This document shows, piece by piece, positions 42,502 through 50,732 of a DNA stretch of 64,000 bases. The DNA lies in NCBI GenBank assembly GCA_900549475.1, contig UROF01000001.1:124001-188000 (forward strand), in the 5' to 3' direction. The position numbers and the translations under genes were made by a program. Every line of letters starts with the position of its first letter. Position 1 is the stretch's first letter. Source of the DNA: an uncultured Eubacteriales bacterium. GTDB taxonomy: Bacteria > Bacillota > Clostridia > Oscillospirales > Oscillospiraceae. Below the pieces are notes generated by a model. The model searched no databases and was not told the origin of the DNA. It saw nothing but the letters and a program-made list of their open reading frames with translations.

Positions 42502-43344
42502 TTATTTGCCTCCTGTCATAGCCACGCCCTCGATAAACTGCCGCTGGAAGAACAGATACAGTACTACCATGGGCAGCATGGCAAGAAGGCTGCCGGCCAT
42601 CAGCACTGGGAAGTTCGTGGAGAACTGACCACGCAGGGTGGCAAGGCCGGAGGACAGGGTCATCATATTCAGGTCGGAGTTTACCACCAACGGCCACATC
42701 AGATCGCTGTAGGCAAACACGGCGGTAAACACGCTCAGGGCCGCCACCGAGGAGGAGGTCAGTGGGAACATGACCTTTGTGAAGGTCTGCCACTGATTGC
42801 AGCCATCCAGATAGGCAGCTTCTCCGATCTCATTGGGAATACCCATATAGGCCTGACGAAGGAAGAAGGTACCGAAAGCACTGACCAGGCCCGGGAACAC
42901 CAGCGCAAAAACAGTGTTGGCCATGCCAAGCTTTGCTACCATCTGGTACTGGGGGATGATAAAGATCTGGCTGGGAAGCATCATCTGGATCAGGACGATG
43001 GAGAAAAGGATATTCTTCCCCTTAAACTTCAGTTTGGCAAAGGCATAGCCCGCCATGGAACTGAATACGACAGCGCACAACACCCGGAAGAGGATCATCA
43101 GTCCGGTGTTGATATACATGTTGACAAAGGGCAGGCTCTTGATGGCCTCCACGAAGTTGTCCAGCGTCAGCTGGTTGGGAAGGATCGTGGGCGGGATCTG
43201 CATACTCTCGGATACCGTCTTTGAACTGGTAAGAATCATCCACACGAAGGGGAAGATCATCACCGCGGAACCCACGATCAGGAAGAAATACGTCAGAAAG
43301 GTAGACATTCTCTTGGAATGTCCCATAGAATTGGCTTTCATCAC
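42502..43344 (-). CDS. msmG: Sugar ABC transporter permease, MsmG/MalG-like
   Basis: 280 residues with six predicted membrane segments (first: FLIVGSAVMIFPFVWMIL) and the EAA coupling motif EAAYLDGCNQWQTFTKVMFPL. It forms the import channel with the MsmF-like partner 9 bases upstream. The family imports raffinose, stachyose, melibiose and related sugars when paired with alpha-galactosidase, as here. No transporter ATPase gene is in this operon; an MsmK/MsiK-type ATPase encoded elsewhere probably serves it. Confidence 0.92.
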   Translation of the reverse strand: MMKANSMGHSKRMSTFLTYFFLIVGSAVMIFPFVWMILTSSKTVSESMQIPPTILPNQLTLDNFVEAIKSLPFVNMYINTGLMILFRVLCAVVFSSMAGYAFAKLKFKGKNILFSIVLIQMMLPSQIFIIPQYQMVAKLGMANTVFALVFPGLVSAFGTFFLRQAYMGIPNEIGEAAYLDGCNQWQTFTKVMFPLTSSSVAALSVFTAVFAYSDLMWPLVVNSDLNMMTLSSGLATLRGQFSTNFPVLMAGSLLAMLPMVVLYLFFQRQFIEGVAMTGGK

Positions 43345-43353
43345 ATGTCCTCC

Positions 43354-44253
43354 TTAAATCTCGTAGTTGACCCACTTCTTCTGGCCAACGAACTGGATGA
43401 TGGTCACGATACCGATCAGCAGCACAGTCCAGATGACGATGGCGGAACCATAGCCACGGCTGCCTGCCACGAAGGACTCCCGGTAGAAGAGGTACATCAG
43501 GCTCTGTACACTGGTGAGGGCGGGGTTGGTATCCTCCACCATCATGTAGATAAGGTCATAAACCTTCATGGAGGCCATCAGACGCATGATGAGAACCACA
43601 AACAAAGTGGGAGAGACCATAGGCAGAGTGATGCGGAAGAACTGGGTCACTTTGCTGGCTCCATCAATGGAGGCAGCCTCATAGTAGGACTTGGAAATGT
43701 TCTGAAGGCCCGCCAGAAGCAGCACCGCATCATAACCGATGGCGCTCCAGATGGCCACGATGGCACAGGCGATCATAACCACCTTGGAATCGGTAATCCA
43801 GCTGATATGAGTGCCCAGGATCTGATTGAGGATACCGTATTCGCTGTTGAAGATCCAGCGCCAGACCATGGTCACGGCGGCGGGAGCGCAGATCATGGGC
43901 AGGAAGAACACAGAGCGGAAGAAACTCTTGCCCTTGATTTTGGCGTTCAGCAGGATGGCTACCAGCAGAGACAAAAACAGGCCGATAGGCACCGTAAGGA
44001 TACAGAAGTAGACGGTATTCCAGGTAGCTTTCCAGAAATCTGCGTCCTGGAACATGTTGATGTAGTTTTCAAAACCGATAAATTTATAATGACCAAAGCC
44101 CAGATGCTCGCAGAAGCTGGCATACAGCGTCTGGATAAAGGGCCATACGTTGAGGATCAAAAGGCCGATGATGGTGGGCGCCACCATGAACCAGCCCCAG
44201 TTCTGCTCCCGTCTGGCGGCGGCAGAGAGCCTTGCTACCTTATTATTTTTCAT
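43354..44253 (-). CDS. msmF: Sugar ABC transporter permease, MsmF/MalF-like
   Basis: 299 residues with six membrane segments (first: FMVAPTIIGLLILNVWPFI) and the coupling motif EAASIDGASKVTQFFRITLPM. The ATG follows GAGGGGAGGGG. It lies 15 bases after the binding-protein gene and 9 before the second permease, so the three are co-transcribed. Confidence 0.92.
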   Translation of the reverse strand: MKNNKVARLSAAARREQNWGWFMVAPTIIGLLILNVWPFIQTLYASFCEHLGFGHYKFIGFENYINMFQDADFWKATWNTVYFCILTVPIGLFLSLLVAILLNAKIKGKSFFRSVFFLPMICAPAAVTMVWRWIFNSEYGILNQILGTHISWITDSKVVMIACAIVAIWSAIGYDAVLLLAGLQNISKSYYEAASIDGASKVTQFFRITLPMVSPTLFVVLIMRLMASMKVYDLIYMMVEDTNPALTSVQSLMYLFYRESFVAGSRGYGSAIVIWTVLLIGIVTIIQFVGQKKWVNYEI

Positions 44254-44268
44254 GTTTTACCCCTCCCC

Positions 44269-45549
44269 TCAATCTTCGGCCAATTTCTTGGCGGTTTCCG
44301 TGTTGATCAGTTCCTGGATCTGGTCCAGTCCAGTGTCGATATCCACCGTTCCGTTGTAGATGCTGGTCATGATATCCACCACACCGCTCTTCCACTTGGG
44401 ACGGGCAGAGTTGTTGACGTACTGCACGCAGTAGTCGAACTGGCTCATGATAGCCTCCAGGTCCAGCTGATAATCAAACTGATCAAAAGCGCTGATCCAG
44501 GTTTCCTCCAAGCCCTCATAGGCAGGGATGGCAGCACCGGACTCACCCTGAATCCGCTGTGCCTCCTCGCCGGCAAAGAACTTCAGCACGTCCAGAGCGA
44601 CCTCCAGATTCTTGCCGTGGGCACCGGTGGCATAGGTGAGGCCGTTGGAAATGGTGGCCCGGCCATCACCGCTGACGGGGTTGGGGGCAGCAGGCAGCAC
44701 CGCAATATCCCACTTGCCCACCATGTCGGGGTAGTTGGTCATTTCGGAGAGGAGGTTCCAGCTTCCCTCCAGGAACATGGCACCTTTCTCAGAGAAGAAG
44801 CCGGTACCGGGGCTGGTCTCAGCGAAGTAAGCCTGATCGGGGCACCAGTCGTTGTCCTGCAGGCCCACATAGTACTTAACCGCCTCCCGGGTAGCCTCCT
44901 GATCAAAGCCGCCCTTGGTCTTGTCCTCTGTGAGGATGCAGCCGCCGTTCTGATAAACGAAGTTATGATAGCCCAGCTGCTCATCATTATAGGCCATGTA
45001 GCCGTAGTTGCCGGTAGCATCGTAAATAGCCTGGGAGGCAGCCTCCAGATCATCCCAGGTCCAGGTCTCATCGGGATAAGCTACGCCAGCAGCGTCAAAC
45101 ATCTCCTTGTTATACACCAGGCAGATGTTATCCTTGTCCTTGGGCACGCCATACATCCGTCCGTCAGAGCCCTGGGCATTGCTGATGGAAATCTCACTGT
45201 AATGCTCCTCGTAAGGGAACAGATCGGTAACGTCGGCCAGCATCCCGAATTCGGAATAATACAGAATCTGGTCGGTGTGCATCCAGAACAGGTCGGGCAT
45301 GGTGTTGCTCTCGGCAGCAGCCTCCAGTTTGGTCCAATACTCGCTCCAGCTGGTCACCTGCACTTCAATGACCACATCCGGATTCTGAGCGGTATAGGCA
45401 TCGCACATGGCCTGCATACCATCACGCTGCGCTACGTCCCAGATCTGGAACGTCAGATGTGTCTTTCCATCTGACGCACCACATCCACACAAAGACAACA
45501 GCAGCACCAAAATCAGGGCTGCTGCCACAACACGGGGTTTTCTTCTCAT
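44269..45549 (-). CDS. msmE: Sugar-binding lipoprotein of ABC transporter, MsmE-like
   Basis: 426 residues from the ATG at 45549, where GGAGTGGAG precedes the start and a lipoprotein signal begins (VVAAALILVLLLSLCG, lipid Cys in LCGCGAS). The longer frame to 45771 is only promoter sequence. The SBP_bac_1 fold is shown by LTFQIWDVAQRDGMQAM, MPDLFWMHTDQILYY, YGVPKDKDNICLVYNKEMF and GLTYATGAHGKNLEVAL. It captures the oligosaccharide outside the membrane. First gene of the msmEFG-agaA operon. Confidence 0.92.
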   Translation of the reverse strand: MRRKPRVVAAALILVLLLSLCGCGASDGKTHLTFQIWDVAQRDGMQAMCDAYTAQNPDVVIEVQVTSWSEYWTKLEAAAESNTMPDLFWMHTDQILYYSEFGMLADVTDLFPYEEHYSEISISNAQGSDGRMYGVPKDKDNICLVYNKEMFDAAGVAYPDETWTWDDLEAASQAIYDATGNYGYMAYNDEQLGYHNFVYQNGGCILTEDKTKGGFDQEATREAVKYYVGLQDNDWCPDQAYFAETSPGTGFFSEKGAMFLEGSWNLLSEMTNYPDMVGKWDIAVLPAAPNPVSGDGRATISNGLTYATGAHGKNLEVALDVLKFFAGEEAQRIQGESGAAIPAYEGLEETWISAFDQFDYQLDLEAIMSQFDYCVQYVNNSARPKWKSGVVDIMTSIYNGTVDIDTGLDQIQELINTETAKKLAED

Positions 45550-45612
45550 AACTCCACTCCTCTGCTGTATTTTGCTGCTTTTATCCCCAAAAAGCAGGCT
45601 CTTGATAGAAAA

Positions 45613-45721
45613 AATATAATCCCTCTTCAGCAGATTTGTAAATGGACTGGCATATTTGAAATATACCCAAATGCTGCAAGGCTCGCCTTTTGTGCATGTC
45701 ATCAAGCATTTGGCCATATTT
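45613..45721 (-). promoter_or_regulatory. Promoter and candidate activator sites of the msm operon
   Basis: On the minus strand TTTACA (45637-45642) and TATATT (45613-45618) are 18 bases apart. Just upstream is the palindrome ATATTTGAAATAT (45652-45664). It overlaps one arm of a 16-bp inverted repeat with two mismatches, AAATATACCCAAATGC (45659-45674) and GCATTTGGCCATATTT (45706-45721). The placement fits an AraC-class activator. The remaining part of the gap up to 46009 is AT-rich with nothing further recognised. Confidence 0.6.
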
Positions 45722-46009
45722 TTAGTATTTTCGTGGAAGATATACATATGAACCCCTTTTTCTTTGTGCAACTAGTCAAACGCAGCCATAAAAAAGCAAA
45801 AAGGATTTATCCAACACCTGGACAAATTGACTTGTTGACAAAACCATATAGCCTTATGTGCCATCCATTATTTCTCCTCGTAGCTCACAAAACCGCAAAC
45901 CTTCTATTCCACCACAACACATTTGCTATTGAATCCTCCTCTGGGTCATGATAGACTGAGCCCAATAGCTGTATTCTTATTCATCCAGTACAGCAAAAGG
46001 AGGCCTAGT

Positions 46010-46681
46010 ATGTTTTTCCGCAGAAATTTTCAATCCTCCGGGCCTGAAACAGATGAAATGCCGCCCGAAAAAACTGGCATCGCTCGGCTTTTTGAGATCC
46101 TTCAGGCAGAGTGCGGTAATCTTCTGAAATTGAACCTTCTGTTCCTCCTCAGCTGCATTCCCTTGGTCACCATTCCTCCTGCTGTCTTTGCTATGAACCA
46201 GCTGATCCGGCAGATGGTTCTGGACCAGCCAGTTCGGTGCTTTTCTGACTATTTCTCCGCCTTTCGCAAGAATCTGGGGAAATCCTATGCCGCTTTCTTC
46301 CTGACAGTTGTTCCGCTGGCAATTTCCGGCTATGGAGCGCTGTTTTACCTGCGTTATGCAGGAGAAAATCTGTTTTTGCTCTTGCCATTTATGTTTTGTT
46401 CCACCATTTTTCTTGCGGCGCTTCTTTCCTCCACGTATTTCTACGGCATTCTCTCTACAGGAGCAGGACTGTCCTCTTCCCTGCGCCTTGCCCTGGCCCT
46501 GGGCATAGGACGTCCGCTGCGGGCCATTCTGGCAGCTCTCTTTGGTTATGGACTGCTCCTGGCAGCAGTTCTTGCCTTCCCGCTGAGCTTTATTTACCTT
46601 CTCCTGATTGGCTTTACCCTCTCCTGTCTGCTGGACAATTTTTTCATCCGTACCATCCTTAGGCAATATTGTGATAATTGA
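46010..46681 (+). CDS. DUF624 (YesL-like) membrane protein
   Basis: 223 residues from the ATG at 46010, preceded by AAAAGGAGG. Five or six hydrophobic segments are visible, starting with LNLLFLLSCIPLVTIPPAVFA, the family hallmark, followed by FSAFRKNLGKSYAAFFLTVVPLAI. YesL-type proteins are widespread beside carbohydrate ABC transporters and two-component regulators, but their biochemical role is unknown. Divergent from msmE across a 460-base region, it fits the oligosaccharide locus as an accessory gene. Confidence 0.8.
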   Translation: MFFRRNFQSSGPETDEMPPEKTGIARLFEILQAECGNLLKLNLLFLLSCIPLVTIPPAVFAMNQLIRQMVLDQPVRCFSDYFSAFRKNLGKSYAAFFLTVVPLAISGYGALFYLRYAGENLFLLLPFMFCSTIFLAALLSSTYFYGILSTGAGLSSSLRLALALGIGRPLRAILAALFGYGLLLAAVLAFPLSFIYLLLIGFTLSCLLDNFFIRTILRQYCDN

Positions 46682-46809
46682 TATCTCTCACCACATGTGC
46701 CCAGTCTCTCTATTTCGCACATTGCAACCCCCGTTATCAAAGACAGGGGCAGTTGATCCGCCGGATCGCAATGCAGCTCTCCTCCTTTTCCCAAAGCATG
46801 TAATATCCA

Positions 46810-46838
46810 TTGACTGTCCGGGCAAAAAATGATACTCT
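46810..46838 (+). promoter_or_regulatory. Promoter of the SCP2-domain gene
   Basis: TTGACT (46810-46815) and TACTCT (46833-46838) with a 17-base spacer, 54 bases before the start codon. Confidence 0.55.
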
Positions 46839-46892
46839 GGCAAAAGGAAGTCCCGCCATCAGGACTGTTCCATAAGGGAAAGGAGCGTATCC

Positions 46893-47219
46893 ATGACATT
46901 CCAAGATATGTTCAGCAAGGCAAAGGATCTGTTGGCAAATGCTGATGCCAGTAAGATTCAGGAGCACCTGGCCTATCAGTTCAACATCACAGGCGAAGCA
47001 AGCGGTGTATTTTACATCGAGGTCAAAAATGGTGCCATTTTTGTGGAGCCCTATGAATACCACGATCGTGACGCCATGTTTACCTGTTCTGCTGACACAC
47101 TGTTCAAAATCGCTGGTGGAAAAACGGACCCTGTAGGAGCCGTTCTTCTGGGAAAACTGAAAGTAGAGGGCAACATCGACAAAGCTCTCAAGCTGAAGGA
47201 ACTGCTTCCATCCAAATAA
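46893..47219 (+). CDS. SCP2 sterol-transfer domain protein
   Basis: Small soluble protein of 108 residues consisting of one SCP2 fold: AYQFNITGEASGVFYIEVKNGAIFVEP, then DAMFTCSADTLFKIAGGKTDPVGAVLLGKLKVEG. The family has a hydrophobic tunnel that binds fatty acyl or other lipids; bacterial stand-alone versions have no firm function. AAAGGAG precedes the ATG. It has its own promoter and terminator, so it is monocistronic. Confidence 0.85.
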   Translation: MTFQDMFSKAKDLLANADASKIQEHLAYQFNITGEASGVFYIEVKNGAIFVEPYEYHDRDAMFTCSADTLFKIAGGKTDPVGAVLLGKLKVEGNIDKALKLKELLPSK

Positions 47220-47249
47220 GTAGCTGAGAATATTTTCTTTTCTGACAAA

Positions 47250-47287
47250 AAATCCCCCGCATAGGCTGTTTCCTATGCGGGGGATTT
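47250..47287. terminator. Bidirectional terminator between SCP2 and MATE genes
   Basis: 16-bp perfect arms AAATCCCCCGCATAGG / CCTATGCGGGGGATTT with T- and A-runs on both sides. Confidence 0.92.
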
Positions 47288-47361
47288 TTCATATTGGGTT
47301 ACAGTCACGCCACTTTTTTGATCCGCCCCTGTTTCGCCGGACCAGAGGCCTTATAGTGTCA

Positions 47362-48744
47362 TCAAAGCGTACGCCCGCCCTTTTCATGGCTGTCGAGCTT
47401 TCTGAATATCTGCATCAGCGTAATTACAGCCGCTGCCGCCAGGATCACTTCCGTGACAAACTGGGCATAGGAGAGGCCGTAAAGGGGGAACAAGCGGTTG
47501 AGCAGATACAGGGCCGGGATCTCCAGTACGATCTTACGCAGGATCGCAAACACCAACGCCCGGCTCCCCATGCCGCAGGCCTGGAAAACACCTACCGCCA
47601 CGAAATCCATACAGAGGAACGGCAGTGCCAGGCAGAAGCCGTAGAGGAATTTGGCACCATAATCGATGATAGCCTGGTTATTCATAAACATGGCTACCAA
47701 CGAGTCGGCAAAGAGGTAGTATCCCAGAGAAACCAGCACCATAACCGGCATTGCCAGCTTCACCACAAAAATCAGTGCATCCTTCATCCGGCGGGTATTC
47801 CCACTGGCATAGTTGTAACTGATCAGCGGCATAAAGCCCTGGGACAGTCCCTGGGAGATATACATGGGAACCATATTGACTTTCTGCGCAATACCCATGG
47901 CAGCCACAGCGTCGGCGCCATAGACAGAGGTGAAGTTATTCAGCACTGTCATTCCGGTCACATTCAGCAGATTCTGGATCGCCGCAGGAATTCCGACACC
48001 GCACACGCCCACCACAATCGCTTTGCTGGGCCGGAACATAGAAGGACGGATACATACATAGGTATTCTTCCGCTTCACATACAGCAGCACGAAGAAATAG
48101 GCACAGGCCACACAGTTAGAGAGGAAGGTAGCACAGCCTGCTCCCGCCGCTCCCATATTGAGACCCCAGGGAAGAATAAAAATGGGGTCCAACACAATAT
48201 TGAGCAGACAGCCCGTCATGGTACCGATGCTGGCGTGGAGAGAAGCCCCCTCTGCCCGCACCATATAAGCCATGACCACATTGAGGATCGCAGGCATAGC
48301 ACCGAAAGTCACCGTCCAGCGCATATAACCGGCCGTAGCAGCCAGCGTGTCGGCTTTGGCACCCAGCAGGGCCAGCAGCGGTCCCTGAAAAACCGTACAT
48401 CCCAGGGAAAACAAAAATCCACTGAGGATGCAGCCATAAAAGCCAAAGGCAGAACTGCGGCTGACCGTATCAAAATCTTTCTTCCCCAACGCCCGGCTCA
48501 TCATGCTGGAAGTCCCTACGCCGAACAGGTTGTTCACCGCGTTGAAAGCCAGCAGGATCGGTGCCGCCAGCGTAACGCCCGCATTCTGAATCGGGTCGTT
48601 GAGCATACCTACAAAATAGGTGTCTGCCAGATTATAGAGCACCATTACCAGGGAGCTGAGGATCGTGGGCACTGCCAGCGTCATCACCGCCCTGGGAATC
48701 GGTGTCTCTTCAAAGAGTTGTGTTTTCTTGCTATCTTCTGTCAT
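47362..48744 (-). CDS. MATE family multidrug/metabolite exporter
   Basis: Membrane transporter of 460 residues with about twelve hydrophobic segments in two similar halves. Family sequences include PIPRAVMTLAVPTILSSLVM, YFVGMLNDPIQNAGVTLA at the start, and SQGLSQGFMPLISYNYASGN in the second half. It exports cationic or hydrophobic compounds by exchange for Na+ or H+. The substrate is not predictable. It lies 27 bases after the alcohol dehydrogenase gene on the same strand and probably shares its promoter. Confidence 0.92.
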   Translation of the reverse strand: MTEDSKKTQLFEETPIPRAVMTLAVPTILSSLVMVLYNLADTYFVGMLNDPIQNAGVTLAAPILLAFNAVNNLFGVGTSSMMSRALGKKDFDTVSRSSAFGFYGCILSGFLFSLGCTVFQGPLLALLGAKADTLAATAGYMRWTVTFGAMPAILNVVMAYMVRAEGASLHASIGTMTGCLLNIVLDPIFILPWGLNMGAAGAGCATFLSNCVACAYFFVLLYVKRKNTYVCIRPSMFRPSKAIVVGVCGVGIPAAIQNLLNVTGMTVLNNFTSVYGADAVAAMGIAQKVNMVPMYISQGLSQGFMPLISYNYASGNTRRMKDALIFVVKLAMPVMVLVSLGYYLFADSLVAMFMNNQAIIDYGAKFLYGFCLALPFLCMDFVAVGVFQACGMGSRALVFAILRKIVLEIPALYLLNRLFPLYGLSYAQFVTEVILAAAAVITLMQIFRKLDSHEKGGRTL

Positions 48745-48771
48745 GTTTCTATTTTTCCTCCTGGAGAAAGC

Positions 48772-49812
48772 CTAATTATCGCAGGAAACCGCCACCTTGA
48801 TCACTCCATCCCGCCGCTGCTCAAACAGCTCGTAGGCAGCTGAAATATCCCGGAGTGGATATGTGTGGGTGATCAGCGCTGTGGTATCCAGCTTTCCTGC
48901 GGCAATCAGGCGCAGGATCTCCCGGCAGTCACATCCATCTACGCCGCCGGTTTTAAATGTCAGATTTTTACCATACATGTCCGGCAAGGGAAGGGTCTGC
49001 GGCTTGTCATAGAGAGCCACTATGGTAACAACAGCGTTGGGCCGGGCACACTCCCAGGACAAACGGAACGTATCCTCTGTTCCCGCTACCTCCAGAACCC
49101 GATCCGCACCGCCGTGGTCGCTCTGTTCCCTTGTGAAAGAAATTACCTTGTCAGGTGTTGTAACATATACATTGGGATAGTTTTTCTCTACAAATTCCCG
49201 CCGCACTGGGTCCTTCTCGCAGACAATTACCCGTTTGGGCTCATACAGCAAGACACACTGCAGGGTACATAGCCCTGTTGGGCCAGCCCCCAAAATCAGA
49301 ACCGTGTCCTCCCTGCTGATTTCCGATATCCGCGCCGCCCAAAATCCGGTGGCCAGAATATCCCCTACAAACAAAGCCTGCCGGTCTGTCACCCCATCCG
49401 GAATGGGACTCAGCCCCTGATCGGCATACGGGACCCGGACATATTCTGCCTGTCCGCCGTCGATCCGGCACCCCAATGCCCAGCCGCCATCAGGGTCCGT
49501 GCAATTGTTCACCCAGCCATTCCGGCAGAAAAAGCATTGGCCGCAGAAAGTCTCTACATTCACTACCACTCTGTCGCCGGGCGCAACGGCAGAAACAGCG
49601 GAACCAACTTCCTCCACAACGCCTACCATCTCATGCCCCACGGTGATCCCCGGCACCGCCCGGGGAACTGAGCCGTGTTTGATATGCAGGTCGCTGGTAC
49701 AAATGCTGCTGAGCGTTACCCGCACGATGGCATCCCGCGGATCACGAAGCAAAGGGCGGGGCTTTTCTTTCAGGAGAAACTTCCCCTTTTCTATGTAGGT
49801 ATAGGCCAGCAC
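48772..49812 (-). CDS. Zinc-dependent alcohol dehydrogenase (MDR family)
   Basis: 346 residues. Catalytic zinc site: Cys in SSICTSDLHIKHG and GHEMVGVVEEVGS; structural zinc site: the four Cys of ETFCGQCFFCRNGWVNNC. The Rossmann motif VLILGAGPTGLCTLQCV binds NAD(P). Similar enzymes oxidise or reduce secondary alcohols, polyols or threonine. The start is a GTG at 49812 with GAGAGGAG 11 bases upstream, a slightly long spacing, but no ATG is available. A consensus promoter precedes it; the MATE gene follows. Confidence 0.9.
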   Translation of the reverse strand: MLAYTYIEKGKFLLKEKPRPLLRDPRDAIVRVTLSSICTSDLHIKHGSVPRAVPGITVGHEMVGVVEEVGSAVSAVAPGDRVVVNVETFCGQCFFCRNGWVNNCTDPDGGWALGCRIDGGQAEYVRVPYADQGLSPIPDGVTDRQALFVGDILATGFWAARISEISREDTVLILGAGPTGLCTLQCVLLYEPKRVIVCEKDPVRREFVEKNYPNVYVTTPDKVISFTREQSDHGGADRVLEVAGTEDTFRLSWECARPNAVVTIVALYDKPQTLPLPDMYGKNLTFKTGGVDGCDCREILRLIAAGKLDTTALITHTYPLRDISAAYELFEQRRDGVIKVAVSCDN

Positions 49813-49893
49813 TGGCGCTCACACTCCTCTCATTGCCTCGCTGTTCCTTACGGTATATAAAAGAAACACCAGAATCTTTACACAATGAAAACT

Positions 49894-49945
49894 ATTATAA
49901 TGGTTGTGAATATATATGTCAAATCATCGTCTCTACAATAGAGAC
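49894..49945 (-). promoter_or_regulatory. Promoter of the alcohol dehydrogenase gene with upstream inverted repeat
   Basis: On the minus strand TTGACA (49917-49922) and TATAAT (49894-49899) are exactly 17 bases apart. GTCTCTA-CAA-TAGAGAC (49929-49945) lies directly upstream of the -35 box and may be an operator. Confidence 0.75.
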
Positions 49946-49988
49946 ATATTCTTTTGATTTGTCCCTTTCCGAGAAATATTTAGTGTGC

Positions 49989-50020
49989 AAAAGACCGTGC
50001 AGAACTCTGCACGGTCTTTT
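49989..50020 (-). terminator. Terminator of the arsenic operon
   Basis: 15-bp perfect arms AAAAGACCGTGCAGA / TCTGCACGGTCTTTT with a 2-base spacer, 44 bases after the arsC stop. Confidence 0.88.
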
Positions 50021-50064
50021 CGCCATTTGATGCAGGCAGCTGAAATTCGTCCTGCTTCTGTTCT

Positions 50065-50478
50065 TTACAGGCCCGCCAATATCCGGTCGCGGAGATCACG
50101 GACCCGCTTTTCAATCTCATGGATGGTAAAAAGGAACGCATCGTCCCCTTTCCCGCTGGGGTCCTCCAGCCCCCAGTTCTCCGTATGGCGGGCTGTCAAA
50201 TGGGGGCACGACACGTTGCATCCCATGAGGACCACAATATCCGGTTGGGGAATTTCTTCCAGCAGCTTGCTGTATTGGGTCTTTTCCATATCGATCCCCC
50301 AGGACTGTTTCATCAAGCGCACCGCGTCCTGATTGATCCGTTCCTGCCGCTCTGTACCGGCTGAATACGACGCAAATACATCACCGGCAAGCTCTTTCCC
50401 AAGTGCCTCTGCGATCTGACTTCTGCAGGAATTATGAACGCAGATAAAAGCCACGTTAGGTTTCGAAGTACCGCTCAT
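50065..50478 (-). CDS. arsC: Arsenate reductase, thioredoxin-coupled low-molecular-weight phosphatase type
   Basis: Cytosolic enzyme of 137 residues. The phosphatase P-loop CVHNSCR gives C13-X5-R19; C87 and C91 in MGCNVSCPH are the redox pair that passes the disulfide outward, and WGLEDPSGKGDDAF is the usual C-terminal segment. It reduces arsenate to arsenite for export. The spacing between the two resolving Cys is short compared with the S. aureus pI258 enzyme. Its start overlaps the stop of the mini-thioredoxin gene (ATGA), suggesting that protein as electron donor (inference). Last gene of the operon. Confidence 0.88.
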   Translation of the reverse strand: MSGTSKPNVAFICVHNSCRSQIAEALGKELAGDVFASYSAGTERQERINQDAVRLMKQSWGIDMEKTQYSKLLEEIPQPDIVVLMGCNVSCPHLTARHTENWGLEDPSGKGDDAFLFTIHEIEKRVRDLRDRILAGL

Positions 50479-50720
50479 TTTCCCACTTCCTGTCCCAGCA
50501 GCCGCATGATCTGGCTTTTATTGAGGGGGCGCCCTGACGACAGCAGCCGTCCATCCACCATCAGTGCCGGCACAGACATAACACCCAGCCGGACCATCTC
50601 CACCAGATCCTCAACTTTTCGCACTGTGGCATTCAGCCCCAGCTCTCCTACCGCTGCCTGAGCCTCTGCATACACCTTGTCACAGTCGGCACAGCCTCCA
50701 CCGATCACTAAAATTTCCAT
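50475..50720 (-). CDS. Small thioredoxin-fold redox-active disulfide protein
   Basis: 81 residues, the usual size of the thioredoxin_3 family. MEILVIGGGCADCDKVY holds the CxxC (CADC) active site in the first helix, and VPALMVDGRLLSSGRP the cis-Pro segment. These mini-thioredoxins are normally encoded with ArsP/DUF318-type permeases, as here. It could recycle ArsC or reduce a metal-thiol adduct. Translationally coupled to arsC by a 4-base overlap and 12 bases after the GTPase gene. Confidence 0.88.
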   Translation of the reverse strand: MEILVIGGGCADCDKVYAEAQAAVGELGLNATVRKVEDLVEMVRLGVMSVPALMVDGRLLSSGRPLNKSQIMRLLGQEVGK

Positions 50721-50732
50721 AGCTGCTCCCCC

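Noticed and set aside
43318..45474. A 718-codon open frame on the + strand opposite the msm transporter genes.
   Set aside because: Antisense to three ABC genes with clear domains; repetitive His/Gly composition and no family match.
47275..48843. A 522-codon open frame opposite the MATE gene.
   Set aside because: Shadow of the MATE gene; begins inside its terminator.
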